DNA of 64,000 nt from Ascarosepion bandense. Taxonomy: Eukaryota > Mollusca > Cephalopoda > Sepiida > Sepiidae. Position numbers and translations under genes: made by a program. Of the stretch, positions 21,376-33,429 are shown piece by piece. Position 1 is the first letter of the stretch. Each line of letters begins with the position of its first letter. Below the pieces are notes generated by a model. It ran no database searches, was not told where the DNA came from, and worked only from the letters and a program-made list of their open reading frames with translations. The stretch is from the NCBI GenBank assembly GCA_037127315.1, contig JBBBDQ010001188.1:1396001-1460000 (forward strand), given 5' to 3'.

Positions 21376-21875
21376 GTGCCATGTTCCTTCAGGACGTAGA
21401 CGATCATGAACTTCCATTTGGCTCTGTCTCTTGTATCTCAAACTTCTTCCTCTTGGTAGCTCTCCCAAACCCCAAATTTCCATCCATTTGCTTAGGTCTA
21501 TCAAGTCTCCTCCTTATGTTAAGAATGAGTTTTCTCGTTTCCATCCTCTTCTTAATCACGTGCTCAATCCATGGTATCCCCAGGATCCTTCTGTAAAACC
21601 ACATTTCGGCTGCCTCAAGCTTCTCTTGCATCCAACATTTACTGCCATACAGAAGGACAGATTTCACATAGTCCACCACTCTTTTCTTTGTTTCCAATGA
21701 GATTTTTCTTTTTTTCTGTACTCTTGTTAACATTTGAAATGCATCATCAGCCATTCCAATGCGTCTTTGGATCTCAATATCACACATTCCATATTTTGTC
21801 AGCACGTTTTCCAGGTATATAAATTTCTTCACTTAGTTTCTCCGACCTGTACTTGGCATTTTTGAAAGTTTTAAC
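21376..21875 (-). mobile_element. RTE-like LINE C-terminal fragment
   Basis: Minus-strand frame 21832-21404 reads KKFIYLENVLTKYGMCDIEI then QRRIGMADDAFQMLTRVQKK, RKISLETKKRVVDYVKSVLL YGSKCW and EAAEMWFYRRILGIPWIEHV. This is the region after the reverse transcriptase palm in RTE-type LINEs. The frame is disrupted near its end. Upstream residues KNAKYRSEKLS are visible before a stop at about 21836. It ends against the TATC microsatellite at 21921. Confidence 0.8.
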
Positions 21876-21920
21876 ACGATAGGAATCTACCAACACTATA
21901 TATAGATAAATATACAACAG

Positions 21921-21964
<44 letters not shown>
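21921..21964. repeat. (TATC)n microsatellite, insertion site of an LTR element
   Basis: Eleven TATC repeats immediately before the 5' LTR; a short CTATCTATCTATC resumes directly after the 3' LTR at 26077. Confidence 0.95.
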
Positions 21965-21965
<1 letters not shown>

Positions 21966-22338
21966 GTTGTGGGGTTGTCCCTTTTCATAAAAATGGACTC
22001 GTCCAGAGAATACTTATACCACTGCTGTAGAAGTGAGACTGGAGAATACCGCGTTTTCACAGAGAGTTAACCGGAGAATACGAGAGTCAAGAGAGAGATT
22101 ATTATGCAGTACCAATCAGCTTCCGACGCGGACATAATATTCTACGGCTTCACTTCCAGAGACTTATCCATATGCTTTTTACTGGACTACTAATATTTAT
22201 TTAAGTCTGTATTCTTATGTTAATACACTTATTTTCTATCTCAATTACTGGTCGTTGTTCATTTATTTGTGTGAGCCCCATTCCCGGGATCCACTCAAAC
22301 TTGGAGACGTGAATTTGAGAGTCACGTCGACCACAACA
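21965..22338 (+). repeat. 5' LTR
   Basis: Starts TGTTGTGGGGTTGTCCC and ends CCACAACA. Relative to the 3' LTR it has about 40 extra bases near its end (TCAAACTTGGAGACGTGAAT and following) and several small deletions. Confidence 0.8.
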
Positions 22339-23029
22339 ACTTGGCGACAAGATTCGAAAGATCTGGTCGCGTAACACCTGGGTAAGAATGCAAGGACCAA
22401 AAAGAAAGACTTTGTCCCATTGAAATGTCAAAACCACGTCGTACAACAATTAAGTGACGACTCAGGGATTAATAAAGAACTACTCGTCACAACAATTAAC
22501 GACGAACATAAAAGAACGTAAAAAACAAATTTACATAAGAGATTGAAAGAAAAATTCGTCTCTCCCAACAAATGGTATTTGCAAGTTAATAATTTGTTAT
22601 CCTCGAGCAAGTCATCACTATTAGTTGGCGACTAAATAATAAAAAAAATATTACACAACAATCAAAACTGGAAATTCTTTTACATGATTTAATACAAAAA
22701 TCATCGGTAAAAAAGTGAAAGCCCTCACTGAAACAAAGCAAAACATGGAACACTTTCAATTATAAGAAAAAGTGAAGAGCGACAGCTAAAATTGAAGGAA
22801 AATTTAGCTGAAGCACAGAAAAAACAGATGGAAGCACAAAGAATAAACAAAGAGAGATAACTACAACTCCGGGAATTACTTTTAAAAGTGACAGTTAACT
22901 CACAAAAAAAGAATATTGAAAAAGAGGCGAATTTTCCCAAGACGCAGTTTGGAGCACAATAGAAACATGTAATTACTCTCTAAAAGACGATGAAAATTTC
23001 GGGGAATATTTCATGAAGATATTTTCAAC

Positions 23030-23125
23030 ATCAGTCAGTTTAAGTGCCATACGTGATACACGCTTGGGCGATCATGTCTCGAAAGAGACATGACTGACTG
23101 GGCAGAGGATTATCCCGCAGTAGGT
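23030..23125 (-). mobile_element. tRNA-SINE tail fragment inside the LTR element
   Basis: CATCAGTCAGTTTAAGTGCC, intact hairpin CATGTCTCGAAAGAGACATG, then ATTATCCCGCAGTAGGTTG. It lies within the gag region and interrupts it. Confidence 0.8.
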
Positions 23126-23130
23126 TGCGC

Positions 23131-23520
23131 ATTAGATCACCATAGATTGCCAAAATTGGAAGGAAGCGAAAAAGTTACGTTTATTACTCAGTAAATTGGG
23201 AACAGATGAGTACGCAAAGTTAACGAAAAAAAAAACATTTGACGTTTGACGAGACAGTTACATGCCTTACGGAGTTTTTCAGTCCAAAGACTTCAGTCTT
23301 TCCGAAAAGGTGGAAATGCCTCGACCTCGTAAAATACAAAGATGATGACTTCTCAACGTTAACAAACATTGCGATGATTTTAAATTGCGATGATTGTAAA
23401 TTGACTCCGGACTATTTTAAGTGTCTTAATTTCGTAGCGGGATCAGTCTCAGCCAAGGATAGCGAAATGCGAAAACGAATGCTCACTAAGCTTCAAAATG
23501 AGCCTGGATTAACGCTTTAA
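23131..23520 (+). pseudogene. gag fragment of the LTR element
   Basis: The open part (23239-23520) reads MTFDETVTCLTEFFSPKTSV then FPKRWKCLDLVKYKDDDFST and AGSVSAKDSEMRKRMLTKLQ NEPGLTL. This is the capsid-like region of Ty3/gypsy Gag. A stop at 23518 and frame breaks on both sides separate it from the zinc knuckle. Confidence 0.7.
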
Positions 23521-23727
23521 AAATTGTTAGAAGACTGTCAAAAATACTTGAGCATCAAAATAGACTCTAAGAATATTAAGTAATCGGGAGTAGCACACAT
23601 AGTTAAGTCGAACAAAAATTTACGATTTTCACCTTCCCCGAAAAAGAAACAAAAATTTAATGATAAAGAAAAATGACAAGATGTAATGCGATTAATGACA
23701 GAGATCCAGTCAAAAATAAGCCCTCAC

Positions 23728-24070
23728 CATCTGCATGCTACAGATGTGGTGGATTCTACTGGAATAGAACCTGATGATTTAAATACAAGAACTGTTTAGA
23801 TTGTGGCAAATGGGGTATAAGTTATCTCAGTGCAGAAGTAAAAAACGCACTACTAGGGTAAGAACTACTAGAATGAACTAAGAAAACAAACTAAATACAA
23901 GAAAATACGTGTACCTCGAGATTTTAAATAGGAACGTAAAATTACAGTTAGATTCAGGATCGGATCTAACTATAATTAATTTGCAAACCTGGATGAATCT
24001 AAATAGACCGACCATGATGCATACACAGAAAATCGCCGAGTCTGTTGCGGGGAAGCGTTTCAATTTTTAA
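23728..24070 (+). pseudogene. zinc knuckle and aspartic protease remnant
   Basis: ACYRCGGFYWNRT near 23735 is a degraded CCHC knuckle in which the His position is lost to W/N. At 23948 LDSGSDLTIINLQTW carries the aspartic protease D-S-G motif. Stops separate the two. Confidence 0.7.
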
Positions 24071-24339
24071 GGAGAAGTAATTGTAAACGTAAAATTCCAT
24101 GAAAAAACTAAAAACATTGAAAATATTTGTAAGGAAATACACAGAAAATTTGGTGGGCACAGACTGGATGCAAAATGTTGATGTATGGGATTTGTCTATT
24201 AGCTCAATTTGTAAGAAAATAGAGTGCGAGCCGCTAGAAGATATATGAAAAGAAGAAGTACACAGTTAATGCCCCGAAGTATTCTGGACTGGTTTAGAAC
24301 AATGTAATAAGTTTGCAGCTAAAATCAAACTAAAGCAAA

Positions 24340-24475
24340 ATGTTCAACCAGTATTCAAGAAAAAGCGAAACGTGCCTTTCGCAATCATAGACAAGGAGTT
24401 AGCTAGCTTGGTACCTGCGAAATGCGAACCTTTGGAAGACTCTGTAATAGCGGCTTTGCAAGCAGAAGACTAAAT
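24340..24475 (+). pseudogene. reverse transcriptase N-terminal stub
   Basis: QPVFKKKRNVPFAIIDKELA then PAKCEPLEDSVIAALQAED resembles the entry to the Ty3/gypsy reverse transcriptase. The palm motifs and RNase H that should follow are absent; the integrase begins within about 40 bp, so an internal deletion is inferred. Confidence 0.6.
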
Positions 24476-24512
24476 CAGTAAAGTCCTTAGCAATACAGTC
24501 AGGGAATTATCA

Positions 24513-25432
24513 GTGACCTCGTTAGAAATCAAAAGAGAAGCTGAAATAGATGAATTCATACGAAGTACAAAGAGAAACATAGAAGAAAAAGAAAGAAATC
24601 TAGCCGAGAGCTTTTCAATTTGTGATCACGTATTACTTTATAATGAAAGGGTGGTCATACCCATATCTTTACAAAGACGAATTCTGATGGACTCTCATGT
24701 ACGACATCCAGGGAGAAACCGTATGAAAGCGTTAATGAGAAGTTACGTTTACTGTCATAATATGTATAACGACATTACTCAAATGGTAGAAAAAAGTAGA
24801 GGCCGTGCTGCGGCAGAACAGGCACCATCAATTATATAAGAACCATTGCCCAAGGCGGACAGACGTTGGTCTAGAACTATACAAGACCCATATATGGAAA
24901 TTACTTATTTATAACGGTAGGTAGCTTTAGCAAGTGGCCAGAAGTCTTCAGATACAAAAACCCTACGACGGAAAACACTATTAATTGTCTACACGAATTA
25001 TTCGCAAGATTTGGCGTAGTATATTGCCTTGTAACTGATAATGGTATCCAATTAACCTCGAGCGACTTTCAAGAATTCTGTGCGACTTATCAAATCAGGC
25101 ATATTAAAATAACACTATGCCACCCATGATCTAACGGTCAAGCCGAAAGGTTTGTGGACATTCTTAAGAGAACCTTGAGAAAAGCAAAAGACGTACCAAC
25201 AGAAAGAGCTATGCAACAGTCCCTGCAAGTCTACAGAATCACCCCTAACGAAAACATACCATCTTGTCTTTCGCCAGCCGAAGTGATGTTTGCCGGTAAA
25301 ATACGGTCTGCTTTTGGCAAATTATTACCCAGCAAAAATAAATACCGGCATACATATATAGTGCTTAAAGGATCCTTTAAACCAGGCGAACGGGTCTATT
25401 TCAGAATGTTCAGGAACAATATTGCGAAATAG
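24513..25432 (+). pseudogene. integrase of the LTR element
   Basis: The HHCC-type N-terminal region (HVRHPGRNRMKALMRSYVYC, first Cys retained) is at 24700-24760. The catalytic core follows after frame breaks: SKWPEVFRYKN, then VTDNGIQLTSSDFQEFC with the second catalytic Asp, then SNGQAERFVDILKRTLRKAK with the catalytic Glu. A stop (TGA at 25129) falls just before SNGQAE. The C-terminal region ends GSFKPGERVYFRMFRNNIAK. Confidence 0.8.
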
Positions 25433-25726
25433 GTAAGATAATAAGCAGACTGGGAAATATTCTGTACAAGATCCAAGGCAAAGAATTCACTCACAGGAGA
25501 CATATCAATCAGATACAAAAAAGACGGGTAGAAGAGCCTAGCTCGTCACCGTCGGCAAATGAAGATTCGATGGGGGCGATTTTTGAAGCATTTGAAACTC
25601 ATTGACCGCAAGTAGCCACGTACATTAGAAGAACAAGCATTAAAAGAAAATTCACAGAACCGATAATAATAGACCATAAGCGAAAAAATTCTTGACTTCC
25701 CCCAAAAAAGAAGCTAAAAAGTGGGA

Positions 25727-26076
25727 TGTTGTTGGGTTCTCCCATTTCATAAAGATAAACTCGTCCAGAGTATACTTATACTACTGCTATAGAAGCATAA
25801 CTGGAGAATACCGCGTTTTCACAGAGAGTTTACCGGAGAATATGAGAGTCCAGAGAGATATTATTACGCAGTATCCGTCAGCTTCCGACGCGGACATACT
25901 TAATGTACTACGGCTTCACTTCCAGAGACTTGTGCATATACATTTTACTATCCCGTATTCCCGGACTACTAATCTTCATTCAAGTCTGTATCCTTACGTT
26001 AATACACTTATTTTCTATCTCAATTACTGGTCGTTGTTCATTTTTTGTGTGAGCCCCATTCCCAGAATCCACAACA
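25727..26076 (+). repeat. 3' LTR
   Basis: Starts TGTTGTTGGGTTCTCCC, ends ATCCACAACA, and is preceded by AAAAAGTGGGA as a polypurine tract. Confidence 0.85.
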
Positions 26077-26081
26077 CTATC

Positions 26082-28609
26082 TATCTATCTTTTTGATTTT
26101 CCTGTTTTTTTTAATTCTTCGTAAAAATTATAGAATTCTCATCATCCTAATGTAGAGCCATATTTCTGTTCAGTCTGCTGTCACATGGCATTGAAACACC
26201 AGTTTCAGAATGACCAACAGAATATAGTAAACTTAAAAAGAATTTGTTCAATCAAAGGCGAAAAAGAAAACACGTTTTAATTTGAATCGAAACTGGAATG
26301 AAGAAAAATAAAAAATGTGTATTGTATCAAAAACGCTGGTTTTCATATTCACAAAATATAAAACAATGGAATGCGGTCTGTGACCCGCAGAATATCATTT
26401 ATTGAAATTATTCGGTCACAAGCAGAAAAATGCAGACATATAGCTCAAGGACAGAAGTATAAATAATGAGGAAAGGAATAGAGTATATCTCAGTAAGCAG
26501 ACAAAATAAGGTTTTTGATGTCAGAAACAATGACAAATAAACAGGCGTTGCATCAGCGTATCAAAGTTGGAAAAAATTGAACAATGAAATAAACAAGAAT
26601 GAGTTTACGTCAAAATGCAACTTGTCAAGGACAAAAGTTGACGAGTATTTCTGGCAAGGAATGACGTAATTTGGTAAAGCTTGACAAGGCTAAACCTATA
26701 TATAAAACCGGATTTTTCCGAATCAAAGAGCAGAAAAAGCCATAAACTTAAAGAGAAGACAAATAAAACAATTCCAGTCGTCACTCTCTCGTATGTGTAT
26801 ACGTACCGATTTCCTCTGACTAATCTTATACACAGAACTGAACTGTATAAAATAAACAGAATAAGATAATATATTTTTATTTTCGTGTCCGTCGTTATAA
26901 TTTGAAACGATCGTCAACCTTGGTTATCAGATTATACAAAATAAGTCACCCTGTTATACAACACACTACAGCACAAAGTACAATCTGTTCATTGTACACT
27001 TTTCTTATAAAATATAATTATCTCCAAAACGCTTGAAAATTATCGAATATATTTCTTTTATAGTAAACTATAAAAGTGTTCTTTTCTTTTTTTTTCTCAA
27101 AAACCAAAAGGCAGAACTGTAGACACAAAGAAATTCATAGTGAAATAAAAAACAAAATGGTCGATATTGCAGAAAGCAGCCAATCAAATAGTCCGAGTAA
27201 TAATTACCTATTGACAGTAGACAGGAGTTCGTTTGCACTGCATCAAATAATCGTTCAGTGTCAAGACCTGTCACCTGATGACAAATGCACAGTGACCAAT
27301 TAAAGTTACACAAATATACGTGGTGTAGACTTTTAATAACTATTCAGATCCCTGAAAATTTTCTATTCTGCTAATCAGTGTTTACTGCACACTTGCAATA
27401 ATTTGTTTCACTGTTCGCTGAGAAAGTGAATAAAATTAAATCTAATACCAATATTATTATAGATTCACTTTTCGTCACAATCAAAACTCTGAATAGTTTA
27501 AATGAGTTCCATATTTATTGTTCACGCAATCTGATCTACTCTATCTGAATAGAAAATAGAGATAATTTGTGTCATAGCAGCACAAAACTAAAACGATGTG
27601 TTTTACTTTTCTTTGCTGTTTGCATAAACATATTTTGCTGACATCGATATAAATGGGTTATGGCACTCAATTAGTAGCAGATTCAGAAAGAAAATATGGG
27701 GCATAACCTTTTTATAATCGAATTTATCAAGAGTTAAAAACTCATTTAGTGGTTATATTTTTTAAAAATTCATAAAGTAAATCGTAAAGAAATTTACTTT
27801 TTAATGAAGAGTAACACTATTTCTGCATATGAAAAAATGTAAATCTTAGTTTAATACGACGGGGCGAAATAAATTATTACTAGTGGTATTGTTGATTTTG
27901 TAGTTTATTGTAAATCGTGATATGAGTCGAGGTTGACATTAAGATTTATTGCATAAACTTGTTAAATCCTAAAAATAGAAAAACAAGCTAAAAATTGAAG
28001 AGAATAGAAAGGAAAAATATATTTTTGCATTGTTTATTCAAAAACCGATCAGAGGTTTTCGGCCGGTAGAATGAAAAATAGAAATAGTCAAAACAAGACT
28101 GTAAGAACATTTGATAGGGTTAGGTTATGGTCAGATCCTCAGTTCCAAAATTTGCTGGGAAAGGATTTGAAGATTTGAAAACCTAAAATGATGTAATCAA
28201 GAAAAAGATGAAGAGAAATTAAGTCAGAGGAGGTGTTGTTGGTTGAACCAAACCCCCAGCCTTGAAATGTAAAGGTGGAAGTAATCTCATTGATCAAAGA
28301 TTTGATTTGCATAAGATAGCCCGGGTCTCTCCACACTGACCAAGAGAATTTGGGACAAGTAAAAAAATCGAGACTCCAGTGAGCGAAGTCAGTTGGAGCT
28401 GCCGAGCGAAAGAGACAAGACTCTTTTACTGCCGCTGTCGACACCCACCCAACCCACTTCGGTCATTTCGGTGAGGCTTCGGTAGAGATCCCTGAAAAAC
28501 TTTAAAAATTCGGAAAATGGAAAGCTCTGATTCTTCTAAACGAAAACTTTCGCTCCGTTGTGAAAATTGAATTCGACTACTGTATATTCTACTCCTGTTG
28601 ATATTTTTT
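26082..28609. other. unannotated sequence, no gene recognised
   Basis: Short open frames on both strands (up to 101 codons at 28139-28444) show no domain, composition or splice context that supports a gene. No tandem repeat or element terminus was recognised. Confidence 0.4.
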
Positions 28610-28835
28610 TATACCTTACCAAGGGTATCAGTGCTTAAGTGAATGCAGGGTATTCAACTGGAATTCGAATTCGGCTCACCAATTTCTCTTTCCGAGCCGA
28701 TATCTACTGCACCACAACGCACATCGGTAACTAAACGCTTACAGCACCTGGTATTCCCAAGCGGTCACCCACCTAAGTACTGACCAGGCTCCACGTTGCT
28801 TAGCTTCGGTCATCGTGCGTGATAGGCTGTAAGCC
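28610..28835 (-). mobile_element. composite 5S-tRNA SINE
   Basis: The 5S part (28835-28737) has CACCTAAGTACTGACCAGGC and AGCACCTGGTATTCCC on the plus strand, but lacks about 20 bp of the 5' half. It joins directly to the tRNA-like body (GCACCACAACGCACATCGGT). The body is truncated near 28610. Confidence 0.8.
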
Positions 28836-29009
28836 TAAGTCAGGATTGATTATATAAGTGCATCTTCATTTGGATTTTGTCTAGAACCTAAAGATGAATA
28901 GCAGAAGAACCCGACCAAATGCTGCAACCGTTATGGCACCAACGAGGAATAGACTCTTCCTCTTACTATATAACTACCTGTAGGACGCAGTTAAAGAGGC
29001 AGTTATCTC

Positions 29010-29430
29010 TCGTTAACTGCCTTGTGCATCGTCGAACTCTCTGCCTTCGGTCAAGAGTAATAACCCAGTCGAGGCTCCGCTGAAGGTAAAGTCTCGTCTG
29101 GGGAAAATTAGACAAATTTTTGCCCTGGCTATATGGCCCGGAATACCCTCATTAATAACGCCTTGTGCCACACTTTGTCTTAAATGGGGAAGCATATAAA
29201 AACTAGTTCAGCACAGCAGATTCTGCCTTGCGCAGTGTTGAACTCTCTGCTTTCGAGCGGAGAGTGGTAACTCAGTCGAGGTTTCGCCGAGGAGTGGTGT
29301 CTCGTCTGAGGAAAGTAAGACAGAAACATTTTCCCGGGCTATATTGCTCAGTTTAACCACATTAAAAAGGCCTTGTGCCACATTTTATCCTACGTGGGAA
29401 TGCAATTAAATACTGCAGTTAGTACGGCAG
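29010..29430. repeat. two-copy ~205-bp tandem repeat
   Basis: CTGCCTTGTGCATCGTCGAA CTCTCTGCCTTCGG at 29018 recurs as CTGCCTTGCGCAGTGTTGAA CTCTCTGCTTTCGA at 29224. GCCTTGTGCCACACTTTGTC recurs as GCCTTGTGCCACATTTTATC. Identity is moderate. No class recognised. Confidence 0.65.
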
Positions 29431-30500
29431 CTAGTACGCAGTAAAAGCCAACTACTTGTCAGGCAATAAGCAGCGTAACTGTACCGTTCAAACTTACTTA
29501 TATGTATTTACTTACTTACTAACATTTACTTTGTATAGATGTTCTTGTCATACTAATACACTGTTTAGAACCTATATTCTGTTTTCAGTGTCTAACTTCC
29601 GACACAAATCGGTCACTACAACCCCACAACAAATTGATGACGAAGATTTGCGTTAAGATTTGCCACAACAAATCAGCGACGAAGATCAACAACAGCAACA
29701 GTATTCACTGAATGAACTAATGGTAGATTTATAAATGTGCGAATTGATTTTGACGAGACAAAACTTCCTGGTCCAAAGAAATGGGGTGAGGAGTGGCTTT
29801 TAACTTTAACGTCTGTGAAACAAAACTGCCTTCGTTTAATCTTTTCAGGGACCTTTTTTTAATGCTAGCGCACGAATTCCTTCCATGTCTGTTGAACAGG
29901 AGTAGAAGTTCAACCTTTGCCCTTTGTTAAAGATTTCGTGTACCAGCTCTTTCCTTCATTCCTTTTTCTAACAGGGCTACAATCATTTAACTGTCTTAAC
30001 ATTTTGGTGATCGGATTATCAATAAACATAAAATAGACAAGCTTGCTCATCTTGTTGCAAAAACTGAAAAACATGAACATTATTTAACCTGATCGCCCAT
30101 GAAGAATTGGTTTCTATTGTTACGCATTTTCAGAGTTCTCTCCAAGAAAGGAAGAATTCTCTGGCAGGTTTCCATGTACCTCTTTTGCATGGAAGACTGG
30201 AATGAAATAATTGAAATGAAATGTATTTAAAAAATATCCTTAAATATGATCATATCTCTCCACAAATTCTTCTTTTTTGCAACTCCCGACAATGTTTTTA
30301 TTTATTGAACCTTTTTATACTTTTTACTGTGCGTATTTCTTTTGTCATCCATTTGCCAAATCGAGCACATTCACAATGGAATAGAACACAGGCTATGAAA
30401 AATTTTTTCGAACAAAACAATATTTCACGAAAAGAAAATAAACTGAAAATGAAAAAGAAAATGAAGACGCACTGAGAAAATCAGGCCATAAGAACATTTT
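29431..30500. other. unannotated sequence
   Basis: A single piece related to the 163-bp repeat of 20150 (GTTGAACAGGAGTAGAAGTT) is at 29890-29940. Nothing else recognised. Confidence 0.35.
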
Positions 30501-31075
30501 AGAATACAATCCCCAACTAAACAGACAAATAAAAAACGATGATAGAAATGAAACATTGTCTGGTTCAACCCACCATTTAACTTAGAAGTAAAAACCAAAA
30601 TAGCAAAAATATTTTTGAAACTGATCGATAAACACTTTCCAAAAAGCTCAGAACTAAACAAAATTTTCAATCTTAATATAATCAAACACATTTATTGCTG
30701 TACTAGTAATTTAGAAATGAAACAAAACGCCAAATAATTAAATATCATTGTACAAAACAACATCTTTAATAAGGAATGTAACTTCAGGGACAAAAATAAA
30801 AGCCTTCTTCAAGGACTTTGTAATACAAAAGAAGTTATTTACAAAGCAAAATACATTATTTAAATCGTAAAAGAATATATATTTGGGATCGACTAAAGAC
30901 ACTTTTAAGACCAGATGGTTCAATCATAGATCTACATTGAAAATAGAAAATTTACAAAATTTTACACAAATAGGCTAGTCAAATGTGGAAATTAAATTTA
31001 TATATATAATCATCTCACCCCAAGCAAGGCATTCTACTGCAACAATAAGAGTACGAACAAACTGAGTTATAGCTT
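30500..31075 (+). pseudogene. Penelope-like element remnant, linker and GIY-YIG region
   Basis: Read across stops, this gives a WFNPPFNLEVKTKIAKIFLK-like segment, KCLIDKHFPKSSELNK-like residues, then CNFRDKNKSLLQGLCNTKEV and LGSTKDTFKTRWFNH. This is the order of the cysteine-bearing linker and GIY-YIG endonuclease of Penelope-like elements. It is heavily degraded. The end is fused to a short (TA)n and a LINE-tail-like ATCTCACCCCAAGCAAGGCA. Confidence 0.6.
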
Positions 31076-31360
31076 TACTAGTAATTTGGAAAATTTAAAA
31101 AAATTAAAACACCAGAAATTTAAATATCATTATACAAAACAAGATCTTTAATAAGGAATGTAACTGCAGGGACAAAAATTAAAGCCTACTTTAAAGGTTT
31201 TTGTAATACAAAAGAAGTCATTTATAAAGCAAAAGTACATGACTTAAATGTTCAAACTAAAACATGTTTGGGATCAACCAAAGACGCTTTTAAGATCAGT
31301 ACAAAATTGGCTTGCCAAGTGTGGAAATTGAAATTAAAAATATGGGGGAAAAAATGACTT
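31076..31360 (+). pseudogene. second Penelope-like GIY-YIG remnant
   Basis: Repeats the preceding segment: TTTAATAAGGAATGTAACTG at 31148, GTAATACAAAAGAAGTCATT at 31203, and TTTGGGATCAACCAAAGACG at 31267. It reads NKECNCRDKN, which keeps the CNCRDK core better than the first copy. Confidence 0.6.
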
Positions 31361-31723
31361 AACGTGAAGTACAGTAAAAACAGCCAAGCCTTACAACGGC
31401 TGCAAAATATATAGACTATGGCTGGAAGAAAAGTTAGCTATTATGTTATTCCCAAACAAAAATGAATTACTGAATGTAAAAATAGAAATTATGGCTATGC
31501 GTAACCATATCATAAAATACCTATTAGCTTCATAAAACCATGGACGAAAACATTATAATTTCTTCTAATCTTAACAATTGCGCGCACAAAAATTCGCCGT
31601 TATGTGAGCGTTCAAAAAACCACCGTTACGTGAGCATTCTAAAAGAAAAATACAAAAAACAAAAACAAAACGGTAAAATCAGTTATTGCAAATCGCCTGA
31701 AGATACCATATGGTAGCAACTGT

Positions 31724-31760
<37 letters not shown>

Positions 31761-31764
31761 CATG

Positions 31765-32160
31765 CAATGTGGGCATAGAAGAATCCAAAGGAATATCCTG
31801 TACATACAGTGGTAGGATAACTCTCTAAGAGAGCTCTAAATATATGTGTATATACATATAGAGCAAATATAAGAAAATTAAAGCAGACTCGTTATTTCAC
31901 GGTAAATCGGAAGTTTAGGCCTATTTCAGGCAAACCAACATCAGCTTCCGTCTTTATTGTACAAAGGATTTTACACGAATGAGATTCACAAAGACCTAAA
32001 AAAAAACGAATAAAAATAACGGTCGCTCACTTAAACAATAAAACTTTAAGAAAAATTACATCAGTTCGGCAAACACACACACACATATTCATACATAAGC
32101 ATATATATATACGCAACATATAATCAGAGGACACGCGTAGCGTCGGATGTCAACAAGTTC
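31765..32160 (-). mobile_element. Penelope-like terminal repeat, family 2
   Basis: Collinear, in opposite orientation, with 60641-61015. Shared segments include the plus-strand CCTGTACATACAGTGGTAGG, CAGCTTCCGTCTTTATTGTA and GACACGCGTAGCGTCGGATG. On the minus strand it carries CTGATGTTGGTTTGCCTGAA ATAGGCC. The link to Penelope-like elements is by the CUGANGA..GAAA segment and layout only. Confidence 0.5.
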
Positions 32161-32209
32161 GAAGATACATTCAGCCTGACAGTTGGATTTCAGACCCGTA
32201 GGGGGGAGG

Positions 32210-32241
<32 letters not shown>

Positions 32242-32932
32242 CTCTTAAAGCGTAAACGAAAAGGGAGGAAGAAGAAAGAAGAGAGGAATAAATTTAAAAT
32301 AGAAAGACAAGATGATAGGAGAGAAAACGAGAAAATAAAAATAAATAAATATTATAAATTAACGGTGAAAGAAATTGGAGTCTAAAAATTTAGAAATATA
32401 TTTAAGAGATAATAGTTAGTTACTCTGCTGTGATTACAAAATACTCACACTATTATATAAACAAAATTATACTAATTATACAATCAACAAAACAAATATA
32501 ATACAATATAAAATTTAAAAGATTTAAACATTTAATTTAAAAGTAGGCCTAATTATTCTATTTACTTAATTATTAAGTTTAAAAATAAATTTACATACTA
32601 TTGAAAGGTTAAGAAATTGGAATTTTTAAAAAGCCTAAGAAAATTAAATAATTAAGATATAATAGTTTATCAATTCGCTTTAAGTATAATTACCACCACA
32701 CCACTGTATAATCAAAATTATACTAATTATTCAGTTAGCAATACAATAAAAATACTAATACTATAATGTAGGTAAATCTTTCGGTCAACAGTACAGTTAT
32801 AATACCGTATATCTTTAGTACTGTAAAAAAACATATATATATACACATACAACTCACACACACACGTAAATGCGGACACACACACCCACATACACATATG
32901 TATGTATATCCATATATGTACACGTACACAGA

Positions 32933-32978
<46 letters not shown>

Positions 32979-33104
32979 CGAACACACATATATATATGCA
33001 CTCAACCACCAGCAAAAACAAATATGTAAGCAATACCACAGACATAAAAACCCGTATATAAAAAAAAAAAACAACAACAAAAAGAACAAAAACCCTCGAC
33101 ATAT
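32161..33104. other. low-complexity AT-rich sequence
   Basis: A (GA)n block at 32206-32238 is followed by A/T-rich sequence. CA/TA tracts lie at 32835-32990, including (TA)n at 32937-32971. No gene. Confidence 0.6.
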
Positions 33105-33223
33105 ATATATTTGGGATCAACTAAAGACACTTTTAAGACCAGAGGGTTCAATCATAGATCTACATTTAAAATAGAAAATTTATAAAATTTTACAAAATAG
33201 GCTAGTCACATGTGGAAATTAAA

Positions 33224-33273
<50 letters not shown>

Positions 33274-33345
33274 ATCTCACCCCAAGCAAGGCATTCTACT
33301 GCAACAATAAGAGTACAAACAAACTGATTTATAGCTTTACTATGG
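33105..33345 (+). repeat. duplicate of 30884-31080 (Penelope/LINE-tail junction)
   Basis: TTGGGATCAACTAAAGACAC through GGCTAGTCACATGTGGAAAT, then a (TA)n of about 42 bp, then ATCTCACCCCAAGCAAGGCA TTCTACTGCAACAATAAGAG. The earlier copy has the same junction with a much shorter (TA)n. Confidence 0.8.
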
Positions 33346-33429
33346 TTTACATTTACAATGGTTTACAATTAAACAATATATATTCCGTAGAATGGTGTGA
33401 TGTGTGTAAAGTCTTCAAATGAATGAATG

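Larger units (their letters stand above)
21965..26076 (+). mobile_element. Ty3/gypsy-type LTR retrotransposon, internally deleted
   Basis: Two LTRs (21965-22338 and 25727-26076) share segments such as GAATACCGCGTTTTCACAGA and GTCAGCTTCCGACGCGGACA (the first reads ATCAGC in the 5' copy). They begin TGTTG and end CAACA. A TGGCGACAAGATTCG primer-binding-site-like sequence starts at 22342, and an A-rich purine tract precedes the 3' LTR. The order gag, zinc-knuckle remnant, protease, reverse transcriptase stub, integrase fits Ty3/gypsy. A candidate 5-bp target duplication CTATC flanks it, though the microsatellite makes this ambiguous. Stops, a SINE insertion and loss of the reverse transcriptase/RNase H core make it defective. 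Confidence 0.88.

Noticed and set aside
28139..28444. 101-codon minus-strand frame
   Set aside because: No domain recognised, no repeat match and no splice context; not supported as a gene.
32727..33174. Overlapping frames of Tyr-Ile-Tyr-Ile repeats
   Set aside because: Translation of (TA)n/(CA)n microsatellites.
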